DNA of 64,000 nucleotides from Fidelibacterota bacterium (GTDB lineage Bacteria > Fidelibacterota > UBA2242 > JAFGTP01). Shown in pieces: positions 29,401 through 37,145 of this stretch; the stretch's first letter is position 1; every line of letters starts with the position of its first letter. The notes under the pieces were generated by a model, which saw nothing but the letters and a program-made list of their open reading frames with translations, ran no database searches and was not told the origin of the DNA. The DNA lies in contig JAFGTP010000030.1 in NCBI GenBank assembly GCA_016934035.1, forward strand, positions 1 to 64,000, written 5' to 3'. Both the position numbers and the translations under genes were made by a program.

Positions 29401-31304
29401 CCCTTTTTCTTCCCGATTCACTGGTAAACAACGGACATTTCAGTATTCATGGAACAAACACCGATGAAACACAGGATTTTGCCTGTGCCTTGTATTTTTC
29501 CAGCCTTAAAAACGCCTATAAAAATCTCGTCCTTGATCCGGAAATACCGGATTATGGCGATGAAATAAATATCTCAATGGATTTAATTGATCAGGCTGAT
29601 TCCGTTTTTTGGGAAATTGATACCCTCTATGTTTCCACTTATCTCGATCCTTACGGTATTGAAAAAATCAGTGCCTGGGTCCATACCGAAAGGGACTCGG
29701 TGCCCTATACCTATATCGACCCAATCACCAATACAGAGATTGATACCTTTCGCTATGAATACGTGACTCGTACCGATACAGACCTCGTGCGAATCCCATG
29801 CAATGAATCATCCGAACGACACTATCAAAGTTCCCGGTCTTTTATCGCTATCAACCCTTATAAGTACTATGCCCACAGAATCGTCTGGTACGAAGCCGGC
29901 GAGCGCTTTGAGGGAGTCACAATGAAAATTGAATTCAATGAAATATATGATCTAGAAATACTTTCACTGAAGCAGGGCGGTCTTGATTTTCCTGCCCTTG
30001 AAATGGAAGTTGCCTTACATGGTGAGGATTCCGTTGAAACCCAAATCAGCGTCTATAAAGGCAGTAATTATTTGCTGCTGGATTCGAATATTATATACAC
30101 CACAGTCAAAACGCTGGCTCCCAATTCAAAAGAAACCCTTTTATTACCTGTAATTTCTGGCCTGGACACCGCTGTAGGCCGAATTTACATCACTGGAAAA
30201 ATCAAAGAAAAGGTAACCTGGAACAACTACAAAAATTATAATTTTATTGTCAACCGTTTTCTTGTCAGCCCGCAGTACGGCACCACCTTAACAGAAACCC
30301 GGAACGACACCATCTGGATCAACAATCGGTTTTTTATCAATATACAGCCTAATAGCACCAATGAACCCTTTGTATTGACCATAAATTCAGAAATCCTGAG
30401 CAAATTATCACAACCGGACTTTATATTGAATTATCCCACCGATACGGAACAAATAAAACATGCCCTGACCTTTTCCAGAGCAAAAACCTTATATAAAACC
30501 GGAAAATTCGGTTTCGTTCCCCAAAAAATCAGGGAAAATACTCAGGTGATTGAATTTGATCCTCTACTAAACCTTTGGAAAACATTGCCCTCACTGGTTC
30601 AGGAAAATATTGTCACCGGTTCTTTCATTGGCCCGGGACAATTCACAACGGCGCAAGTCAAAGACACCCAGATACCTGGTATTGAAGTCAACTTCGACGG
30701 AAAAAGAATTGATGAGCAGAGTTACGTGGATTCCTATCCCACCATCTCTTTTATTTTTAATGATGATAACGGCATCAATCTATCCGAGGAAGGTCTGAAA
30801 ATATGGATTGATGATGACCCCATCGCCTTTTCCGATCTGATTCGGCAGGACACAATTACCAATTTTACCACCGTCACCTGCTCCTATCGCTCGACCCTGG
30901 AATCCGGCCGACATGACATTCGAATCAGCATTGAGGACGCCGCCCATAATGTCAATGAGCAGGAATTCGATTTTAATATTTTCAAAAATCTCAATATTCT
31001 CGATTATGGAAATTATCCGAACCCCTTTAAAACAAGGACCTGGTTTGTTTTTGAAACCACAAAGAACGTTGAAGAATTTAAAATTCTGATTTATTCTTCT
31101 TCAGGCAGAAAAATACGGACCATTGACGACACCAATATTTATGAAGACAAATCCCTCATTGAATCGGGCTATCATGAAGTCAGTTGGGACGGCAAAGATG
31201 ACCATGGAGAGGATATCGCCAATGGCGTTTATTATTACCGCATGGTCGCTAAAACCAACAATAAAACCGTCACTACCAAAGGAATTATAGCGAAAGTAAA
31301 ATGA
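26406..31304 (+). CDS. Gingipain-family (C25) peptidase, PorU-like type IX secretion sortase candidate
   Basis: A 1632-residue exported protein with a signal peptide (ends LSA). The catalytic C25 region lies around residues 590-940: His806 in FMGHGGGAVW and Cys840 in SLTCFTADF are the expected dyad, and LLGDPAIVL closes the domain. Beta-rich regions follow, and the last ~90 residues have NYPNPF and a GYHEVSWDGKDDHGE FlgD-like fold close to Por sorting domains. PorU removes sorting domains from type IX cargo and attaches them to the surface. That role is supported by the next gene, a PorV-like barrel overlapping by four bases (ATGA). It is longer than P. gingivalis PorU (about 1160), so a secreted gingipain-like protease is the alternative. 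Confidence 0.82.
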   Translation: MRIFKYAVFIFITTLIIFHHNLSAEPINHAIINMINLADNHVQINIRIDSLDVITKTRGEAEYSQILFSNLTQLSIPGEPNLPEYATRFNVTANNLSASYRIIDEEVIQLDHPVEIFYDYAKGADFKTTQSNQQFSIYPQNLMSYRFDGFFRNIPVSSLHFYPVQILSQNTLRLIKNVSIDIHFSQNDLVFNQNSKASSHLFATGKVGQTPKPLKKQSSENPLTGKPFIRLEVSEDGIYRVDYQTLKDMKISIDEINPQTFAMYNQGKQVPIWIYGEKDQVFHNQDFIEFLGKRNPNSTGNTSAFDPFTDINVYQLYWNITNGLRFSEEAAAPTYQGQDLIRPVEYDYLFHFEENEKFQRLGYVHTDILSTDNDQYFFYRQILSGTSQDFEFFLPSPNRNTTKNIAVKAKLQSLAQDIYSTARIMVNGQNIGHNTWYWNQQGYVEQNPEFYIPNNFLKEGINTLTINHEYNTNDQTSSIVLDWLEIQYYRSFIADEDFIEFNKPNDQINGIYQFDVENFSDIDISVYKNNQTKITAFQKSFSEESQTFTIRMQDEINGPTAYIAASGSRLALPDTCFLDTLHNITDIDGCDHLFIVYDDFYETMQEMVDFYQIRGIKAHRVKISDIYNQYNFGIKTPYAIRAFLADAFKSWENFPKWALLVGDANLDNRKLDLLPTVMYQTYKWGGSASDYWYSLLDEDDILPDIELGRWAAGSVPELETLIQKRIQYSEQQTAGPWRNTYLFIAGKEDDFKIQTDFLTEYRINPPASISRILINPSNVNSRFYGGTDTLIARFNRGLRVVNFMGHGGGAVWADRSLFRLEDLYKLKNGNVLPFISSLTCFTADFAASQSLGEAITERFNSGAIGLFGSSGVGWLINDFLLGNEFFKFTQKPDINMGDIINSAKINYVTNSNQFNYLKASMVYQYNLLGDPAIVLAQTNEFKDYLNLDRTQIQPNESVTLSGQLPFSDGKLEIEVYDNRKYPLTQVIPYFFSDNNFSQSLFLPDSLVNNGHFSIHGTNTDETQDFACALYFSSLKNAYKNLVLDPEIPDYGDEINISMDLIDQADSVFWEIDTLYVSTYLDPYGIEKISAWVHTERDSVPYTYIDPITNTEIDTFRYEYVTRTDTDLVRIPCNESSERHYQSSRSFIAINPYKYYAHRIVWYEAGERFEGVTMKIEFNEIYDLEILSLKQGGLDFPALEMEVALHGEDSVETQISVYKGSNYLLLDSNIIYTTVKTLAPNSKETLLLPVISGLDTAVGRIYITGKIKEKVTWNNYKNYNFIVNRFLVSPQYGTTLTETRNDTIWINNRFFINIQPNSTNEPFVLTINSEILSKLSQPDFILNYPTDTEQIKHALTFSRAKTLYKTGKFGFVPQKIRENTQVIEFDPLLNLWKTLPSLVQENIVTGSFIGPGQFTTAQVKDTQIPGIEVNFDGKRIDEQSYVDSYPTISFIFNDDNGINLSEEGLKIWIDDDPIAFSDLIRQDTITNFTTVTCSYRSTLESGRHDIRISIEDAAHNVNEQEFDFNIFKNLNILDYGNYPNPFKTRTWFVFETTKNVEEFKILIYSSSGRKIRTIDDTNIYEDKSLIESGYHEVSWDGKDDHGEDIANGVYYYRMVAKTNNKTVTTKGIIAKVK

Positions 31305-32308
31305 AATATACGAAACTCACATTGCTGTTGGCCTTGTTGTTGTCCGCTGTTTACGGCAGCTATTACAGTGGTGAATATCTAGAAATGGGAGTCAGCGCGC
31401 GAAACCTGGCCATGGGGACCAGCTGCAGCGCCCTGGATAAAACCAACACCGCTTTTTTCGCCAATCCCGCAGGTCTGGCCTATGTGAAAAACAAATCCCT
31501 CAATCTGATGTACATGGACCAATTCGGATTGGCCAGTTACAATTATCTGGGTACCTCTTTACCGGTTTCCAACCAGTCATCCATTGCCTTTAATTGGGTC
31601 CGTTATACAGTGACCAATATTCCCCGTCGCCCGGATTTATTTCTCGAAGGAAACTACACGCTGGAACAAAGAAAACACGAAGTTTTGACCCAAAAAGGGA
31701 CCGGATACGGCTATTTTTCCAATTATGACGATGCTCTGTTTATCAGTTTTGCCAAGATGAATTATTATGATCTCTTCCTGGACTGGATGTTTAAAAACCT
31801 GCGGATTCAGATTCCCCTTGGAGCCAATGTCAAAATTCTGTCTAAAAATCTGGCCGGACAAAAGGGTTATGGAATCGGCGCTGACATCGGGGGAAGAATC
31901 AGGTTTACCTTTGGGGAGATTACCAGCAACAATCTAGGAGACCTTTCTTTTGGCCTTACTTTACAGGACTTTACCAATACTTTCGTTTACTGGGAGACCA
32001 AACATACGGATTTGATTCAGCCCAACATTAAAACTTCAGTAGCCTTTGAACAACCCTTCAAATTTTTAAATTCCATGCTGGCTTTTACTTACGAACAAAA
32101 CACCCGGTTTGATAAAAACCCGCGCTATGGTATTGAATATAATCTGGCAAAATTATTAGCTTTTCGGGCAGGATATAATTTTAACGGTATCAATTATGGC
32201 TGTGGATTATATCTGAAAATTTTTAAAGTCCACACCAATGTTAACTATGCTTTTTTAAACCATGTTCTCGGCAATAGTCATAGAATAGGATTGGCCTTAT
32301 GGTTTTAA
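31301..32308 (+). CDS. PorV/PorQ-family outer-membrane protein
   Basis: A 335-residue outer-membrane barrel with a signal peptide (ends VYG). The N-terminus of the mature protein, YLEMGVSARNLAMGTSCSALDKTNTAFFANPAGLA, is the characteristic opening of the PorV/PorQ/UPF0164 family, and the chain ends in Phe. In type IX secretion PorV receives cargo from the translocon and passes it to PorU, so its overlap (ATGA) with the PorU-like gene is strong functional context. Whether it is PorV or PorQ cannot be settled by eye; the partnership with PorU favours PorV. Confidence 0.85.
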   Translation: MKYTKLTLLLALLLSAVYGSYYSGEYLEMGVSARNLAMGTSCSALDKTNTAFFANPAGLAYVKNKSLNLMYMDQFGLASYNYLGTSLPVSNQSSIAFNWVRYTVTNIPRRPDLFLEGNYTLEQRKHEVLTQKGTGYGYFSNYDDALFISFAKMNYYDLFLDWMFKNLRIQIPLGANVKILSKNLAGQKGYGIGADIGGRIRFTFGEITSNNLGDLSFGLTLQDFTNTFVYWETKHTDLIQPNIKTSVAFEQPFKFLNSMLAFTYEQNTRFDKNPRYGIEYNLAKLLAFRAGYNFNGINYGCGLYLKIFKVHTNVNYAFLNHVLGNSHRIGLALWF

Positions 32309-33078
32309 AAACACACTATATCATCCTTGTAATAATCGCAATATTGGCCCTTAACCGTTGCGATTGGTTTGAAATCGAAGCCGGCAAACCGGATACTCCC
32401 CAGTGGGTAACCAAATCCCAACCGGAAGATTCGATTGAAACCGGTATCGATGCCGAGCCGCTGGAACACCGCATTTTCATGGAATGGCATCCGGTCCACA
32501 ATGCCGATCTGGAAGGATATAAAATTTTTCGGGCCGAAATCAAAGATATTCTCGATCCTGACGAAAAGGAAGTTTACAGTTTGCTGACAAAAATAAACAT
32601 CTATCATAATCCAGAATACGATTCCCTCTATTATGATGAAGATGTCACTCTTCACCATCTTTATCGCTATTTTATTAGGTCCTACGACTACGATGGAAAT
32701 ATGAGTGAACCCTCTGATACTATTGAATATATTCTCATCAACAAAGCAGACCTGCTTTACCCGGTAGAAGGTAAAGTAGTCTCAACCACGCCGGAATTTC
32801 GCTGGAGAAATACCTCTATCACTAACGAAATCGTCATACGGCTGGAAAAATATCCGGTCAACAACGTTGTCTGGATTACCCGGTTCAACAATCCGGATTA
32901 TACGGAGGGGGTGGCCGAAAAAAAATATAACTTTGACGGTTCTGCCCAGGTTGAGGAACTGACACCGGGCCAAAAATACCGCTGGCGGGTAGATTGTATC
33001 TCTTCCACCAATATTGACGCCACAGACCTTGAAGGCTCGGAATCGGTCTGGCAATATTTCACTGTCAGCCAGCAATAA
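32299..33078 (+). CDS. Lipoprotein with fibronectin type III-like domains
   Basis: A 259-residue protein with a hydrophobic leader and a Cys at about residue 21 (LNRC) that suits a lipobox, so probably a lipoprotein. Residues ~50-145 (MEWHPVHNADLEGYKIFRA...YRYFIRSYDYDGNMSEPS) and ~155-255 (PEFRWRNT...GQKYRWRVDCIS) look like two Fn3-type sandwiches. It overlaps the PorV-like gene by ten bases and so belongs to the PorU-PorV operon; a part in surface attachment or assembly is possible but inferred only from position. Confidence 0.8.
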   Translation: MVLKTHYIILVIIAILALNRCDWFEIEAGKPDTPQWVTKSQPEDSIETGIDAEPLEHRIFMEWHPVHNADLEGYKIFRAEIKDILDPDEKEVYSLLTKINIYHNPEYDSLYYDEDVTLHHLYRYFIRSYDYDGNMSEPSDTIEYILINKADLLYPVEGKVVSTTPEFRWRNTSITNEIVIRLEKYPVNNVVWITRFNNPDYTEGVAEKKYNFDGSAQVEELTPGQKYRWRVDCISSTNIDATDLEGSESVWQYFTVSQQ

Positions 33079-33111
33079 ATTTCAAATTATCAATCCCCTT
33101 ATTTGAAATTT
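33077..33111. terminator. Inverted repeat after the PorU-PorV operon
   Basis: AAATTTCAAAT and ATTTGAAATTT form a perfect 11-bp stem around a 13-base loop, starting at the stop codon of the Fn3 lipoprotein. The following sequence is only mildly T-rich, so termination is plausible but weaker than at other sites. Confidence 0.55.
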
Positions 33112-33169
33112 CAGTCTGTATTTCATAGCTTTATTTTGTCTTCCTAACCCATTAAAAAAGGAGGTTCAT

Positions 33170-33616
33170 ATGTTACCCTTAAAAAAAATATTGTGCCCTG
33201 TTGACTTTAGCGAACATTCATTAAAAGCGCTGGACAATGCCGTGGAACTGGCCGGAAAATTTAACGCAGAATTGCACCTGATCAATGTCATTGCACCCTT
33301 CCCAATATTACCGGCTTCTCCTCATCCCATCGGTTTTGATATCCAGGTTTATGAAGATGAATTAAGTGAAAACTCGCTTGAATCTTTAGAAAAACTAGTA
33401 GCAGAAAAAATTCCGGACTCCATAAAAACCACAACAAAAATATTAAAAGGCGACGCTTCCACCCAGATTATCAATTATGCCCATGAAAACAAGATTGACC
33501 TGATCACTCTATCCACTCACGGGACCGGTGCGTTGAAACACTTTCTCTTTGGGTCTGTGGCAGAAAAAGTCCTGCGCCATTCCAACTGCCCGGTACTGAC
33601 AATTCGCGGCTATTAA
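33170..33616 (+). CDS. Universal stress protein (UspA family)
   Basis: A 148-residue cytosolic UspA-fold protein. It opens KKILCPVDFSEHSLKALDNAVELA and ends STHGTGALKHFLFGSVAEKVLRHSNCPVLTI, which contains the ATP-binding G-x2-G-x9-G-[ST]-like pattern of the nucleotide-binding subgroup. AGGAGG precedes the ATG. The stop overlaps the stop of the convergent yitT-like gene within TTAA. Confidence 0.93.
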   Translation: MLPLKKILCPVDFSEHSLKALDNAVELAGKFNAELHLINVIAPFPILPASPHPIGFDIQVYEDELSENSLESLEKLVAEKIPDSIKTTTKILKGDASTQIINYAHENKIDLITLSTHGTGALKHFLFGSVAEKVLRHSNCPVLTIRGY

Positions 33617-34476
33617 GTCCGGGACCTGAAACCATTACCCAGCACCTCATGAATATTTGAGATGATGACAAAAGCTTTCGGGTCTATATCTTTGACCAGT
33701 TCTCTGAGTTTGGAAACTTCCCGTCTTGTCACAACCGCAAACAGAACTTTGCGGTCCTGTCCGGTATAGATTCCTTTTCCATGCAACAGCGTGCCGCCCC
33801 GGTCCATTTTTTTATTGATCACATCAATCATTTCTTCATATTTATCGCTGATAATATAAAAGGCCCTGGCATAATCAAAGCCATCCAGCATGATATCAAT
33901 CACTCTGGTACTAAAAAACAAACCGATAAATCCATAAAGGGCCAGGTTGATATTGCGAAAAGCAGCTCCGGAAATGGAAATAATAAAAAAATCAATGATC
34001 ATGATGCCGGTTCCCACAGACATATTGGAATACTTATTAATGACCTGCCCGACGATATCACTGCCTCCGGTAGTTCCTTTGTTTCTGAAAACAATTCCCA
34101 GCCCCATGCCAATAACCACTCCGCCAAAAATTGCGGCCAGCAAGGGATCATCGGTAGCCGGTTTCAGTTTCAGGTATTTATCCATGAAATCCGTTGCCAG
34201 GGAAACAATGGTAAAAGAATAAAAAGTCCGAGGCCCAAACTTTGGCCCCAGCAATTTCAATCCAATTAAAAACAATGGTATATTCAATACCAGCATGGTA
34301 ATACCCATGGGAATATTAAAAATATTATAAATGATGACTGCCAGACCACTGACACCACCGGGAGCTATTTTTGCCGGTCCCAAAAACAGCACCAGACTAC
34401 TGGACATGATCACAGATCCAATGGTAATCAACACATATTCCAGTAAAATTTCACGCCAGTCATGTTTTCTTGTCAT
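33613..34476 (-). CDS. YitT-family membrane protein (DUF161/DUF2179)
   Basis: A 287-residue inner-membrane protein with five or six hydrophobic segments, including LGPAKIAPGGVSGLAVIIYN and FGGVVIGMGLGIVFRNKGTTGGSDIVGQV, both typical of the YitT family. The C-terminal ~80 residues form the soluble DUF2179 domain (RGGTLLHGKGIYTGQDRKVL and KDIDPKAFVIISN). Function is unknown for the family. GGAG before ATG supports the start. It converges with the UspA gene with a four-base overlap. Confidence 0.92.
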   Translation of the reverse strand: MTRKHDWREILLEYVLITIGSVIMSSSLVLFLGPAKIAPGGVSGLAVIIYNIFNIPMGITMLVLNIPLFLIGLKLLGPKFGPRTFYSFTIVSLATDFMDKYLKLKPATDDPLLAAIFGGVVIGMGLGIVFRNKGTTGGSDIVGQVINKYSNMSVGTGIMIIDFFIISISGAAFRNINLALYGFIGLFFSTRVIDIMLDGFDYARAFYIISDKYEEMIDVINKKMDRGGTLLHGKGIYTGQDRKVLFAVVTRREVSKLRELVKDIDPKAFVIISNIHEVLGNGFRSRT

Positions 34477-34711
34477 ATTTTCTCCAGTTTATTTTTTATA
34501 AATTCCATCAAATTTACAAAATAAACTTAATACTATAAACATCCATGACGGCAAAACTCCTTTTAACTTCAATTTTCTGTTGACCACAAATCCCAAACCC
34601 TTAAAATCACAAATTATTCTGGTTAAAACCTTGTTTTAGCGAAATAAAAATCCAATATTTCACTGAGGGCCTGGTAATCGACTGGTTGATAAATTTTTCA
34701 GGAAGACTGTC

Positions 34712-36352
34712 ATGAAAAAACTATCTGTTTTTTTAATTCTATATAGCTGGCTTTTTAGCCAGGACCTTTTGCCTTTAATCTGGAAGGCTGAAAACAAAGA
34801 CCTGAGTTTTTTACTTTCCTGGGAAAGACAGGGATATTTCTGGCAAACGGAAAGACAGGTCCTTTCCAATGAATTTCTTTTGCCAGACCTAAACCGCGAC
34901 TATGAACTGATCATCAACCTGCGCTGTACGGTCCATGATATCCGGATTAATGACAATCGTATACTGGCCAACATTATCAATAAATTTAATTGGGACGACC
35001 CGGCAGACCTGGCAGCAGAAAGAAGCTTTGTGCTGCCAAAATCAATTCTGAAACAAAAGAATAGCATAAAATTATATCTATCCGATTTTCAATATACCGG
35101 CGGAAAAAGTTATAATTACTGCCAGATCAGACCGCGGGGTTCTGAAATAAAATCTTATCTTCACATTCATTTTCCCAATAAAAACCACGTTTTTCTAAAT
35201 CATGAACAACCCAAATTGACAATAAGATATCATTCTGATGTGGCCGGAAAAATTCAATTGATCATCAACAGTGATTTTCATGAACAGGTGGCTGTCCTGG
35301 ACACGATAGCCCGGAAAGGCGAATATGAAATCGACTTGGATCTGACCGGCTATCATCTGCAACCCGGAATTTATGAATGTATTTCCTATTTGCACGACAG
35401 CGGCCATTACGGTGAGGTCCAATGGTTCACTATTTCTCCTGAAGAAATCCGCTGTACAAACCACAAACCGGATCATTTTGATGAATTTTGGAAATCGGCT
35501 TTGGCGGAATTATCCATAACTAAACCCCATTTCAAAATCCATAAAACTGACAGCCTGCAATCGGCCCTCCGCGACGGCTATGTTGTTGAAATGAACTCCC
35601 TGGGCAATGTAACTATTCGAGGATACTATTTTGTACCCAAGACACCGGGTCCCCATGCAGTTATTTTACATCTGCCCGGAATGGGCTATGGGTTTCAGCA
35701 TCATGGTGCATTTCTAGACAATTCTGAGAATGTGGCTGAATTGGCGCTTTGTGTGCGAAACCATGGAATTGCAGACGAAGTCGTGCCTGTCTGGGGCATC
35801 CCCGGTCAATGGGGCACAGCCCTTTGCGATCCTGAAAATTACTCATACCGCGGACTGTACATGGATTGTGTAAGGGCCCTGGAATTTTTGGAGAGCCGGC
35901 CGGAAATTGATCCTGCACGTATTGGCTGTGACGGAGGCAGCCAGGGCGGTGGCCTGACCCTGATGCTGGCAGGTCTGTGCCCCGACAGAATCAATGCCGC
36001 AGCCTATTTCGATCCTTTTCCCTGTGATGTTAAAGACGCTATGAAAATCCGCTCTATCATGGTCCGGGAGATACAAAATTTTATCGATTTTTATTCTGAT
36101 TGTGACTGGGTAAAAGCACTGGTCACGCTGGATTTGCATGATACCAAACATTTCGCAGAATCCATACAATGCCCGGTGTATTTTTCAGCCGGGCTCTTTG
36201 ACGATGACTGCCCCCCGCATATCGGCTTCGCAGCCTACAATCTCATTGCTTCCGAAAAAAAATACACCGTAGAACCGCAGGACAGCCACATTGGTGAATC
36301 AGGTTATAGCAGGGTCTTTATGAAATTTTTCAAAGAGAAACTGAATTTTTAG
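34712..36352 (+). CDS. Exported acetyl xylan esterase-like alpha/beta hydrolase
   Basis: A 546-residue protein with a signal peptide (ends FSQ). An N-terminal beta-rich region (~20-235) precedes an AXE1/cephalosporin-C-deacetylase-type hydrolase domain with GYYFVPKTPGPHAVILHLPGMG, the nucleophile elbow GGSQGGG (Ser410), LFDDDCPP (Asp) and QDSHIG (His). Family members remove acetyl groups from xylan, xylo-oligosaccharides or cephalosporins. It is the first gene of a plus-strand run with a GH31 glycosidase, so carbohydrate deacetylation is likely. AGGAAG precedes the ATG. Confidence 0.85.
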   Translation: MKKLSVFLILYSWLFSQDLLPLIWKAENKDLSFLLSWERQGYFWQTERQVLSNEFLLPDLNRDYELIINLRCTVHDIRINDNRILANIINKFNWDDPADLAAERSFVLPKSILKQKNSIKLYLSDFQYTGGKSYNYCQIRPRGSEIKSYLHIHFPNKNHVFLNHEQPKLTIRYHSDVAGKIQLIINSDFHEQVAVLDTIARKGEYEIDLDLTGYHLQPGIYECISYLHDSGHYGEVQWFTISPEEIRCTNHKPDHFDEFWKSALAELSITKPHFKIHKTDSLQSALRDGYVVEMNSLGNVTIRGYYFVPKTPGPHAVILHLPGMGYGFQHHGAFLDNSENVAELALCVRNHGIADEVVPVWGIPGQWGTALCDPENYSYRGLYMDCVRALEFLESRPEIDPARIGCDGGSQGGGLTLMLAGLCPDRINAAAYFDPFPCDVKDAMKIRSIMVREIQNFIDFYSDCDWVKALVTLDLHDTKHFAESIQCPVYFSAGLFDDDCPPHIGFAAYNLIASEKKYTVEPQDSHIGESGYSRVFMKFFKEKLNF

Positions 36353-36362
36353 GAGAAAATCC

Positions 36363-37133
36363 ATGATTTCACTGGAACAGAGCATCACTCTGGCTATGGA
36401 TAGAACCGATATCCGCCTTGTTCCCTTTCTGCCTTATATTCTGCAGGACCTTTGGGAAATCGGGTCTTCGCCGAAAACCATCATTGCCGCTATTGAAAAA
36501 CACACGACCGATTATTCAAACCTTCAATTGCTTGATTTGGGCTGCGGCAAAGGTGCCGTATCCATTCAAACCGCCCAAAAATTAGGGTGCCATTGTCTTG
36601 GCATCGATGGACTTCAGGAATTCATTCAAGAGGCCAGAATCAAAGCCGCCGAATGGAAAGTCCAACATCTCTGCCGGTTTGAGCCGGGAGATATTCGACT
36701 GGTCATCCATGAACTCAGACAGTTTGACGTGATCCTGCTGGGCTCCATCAGTCCGGTTCTGGGTGGGCCCTTTGACACCATGAATCTTTTAAAAAACCAT
36801 TTAAACAATAACGGTATCATTATTCTCGATGATGGCTATATTCCCGATCAAAGTGACCTGATTCATCCCCAGGCAGTCAAAAAAAATCGACTGCTGCAAG
36901 AACTTCAGCAGGCCGGCATGAAACTGATTGACGAAACCCTCAGCGAAAAGGAAAAAATAGAACAATCAAATGATACTATTTTTCAAAAATTGGTTCGGCG
37001 ATGTCATGAATTGATGGCAAAATACCCGGACCAGCAGGATTTATTTAAACAATATATCAAAAATCAGGTTCAGGAAAATGAAGTCCTGAAAAATTCCCTG
37101 ACCGGTTCCACAATGGTCATAAAAAAAATTTAA
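36363..37133 (+). CDS. Class I SAM-dependent methyltransferase
   Basis: A 256-residue cytosolic protein with the SAM-binding motif LLDLGCGKGAVS, followed by GIDGLQEFI (acidic residue contacting the ribose), GDIRLV and VILLGSISPVLGG. The C-terminal third is helical and charged. The substrate is unknown. GGAG before the ATG and a ten-base gap from the esterase place it in the same operon. Confidence 0.88.
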   Translation: MISLEQSITLAMDRTDIRLVPFLPYILQDLWEIGSSPKTIIAAIEKHTTDYSNLQLLDLGCGKGAVSIQTAQKLGCHCLGIDGLQEFIQEARIKAAEWKVQHLCRFEPGDIRLVIHELRQFDVILLGSISPVLGGPFDTMNLLKNHLNNNGIIILDDGYIPDQSDLIHPQAVKKNRLLQELQQAGMKLIDETLSEKEKIEQSNDTIFQKLVRRCHELMAKYPDQQDLFKQYIKNQVQENEVLKNSLTGSTMVIKKI

Positions 37134-37145
37134 CCTGAGAAATTT

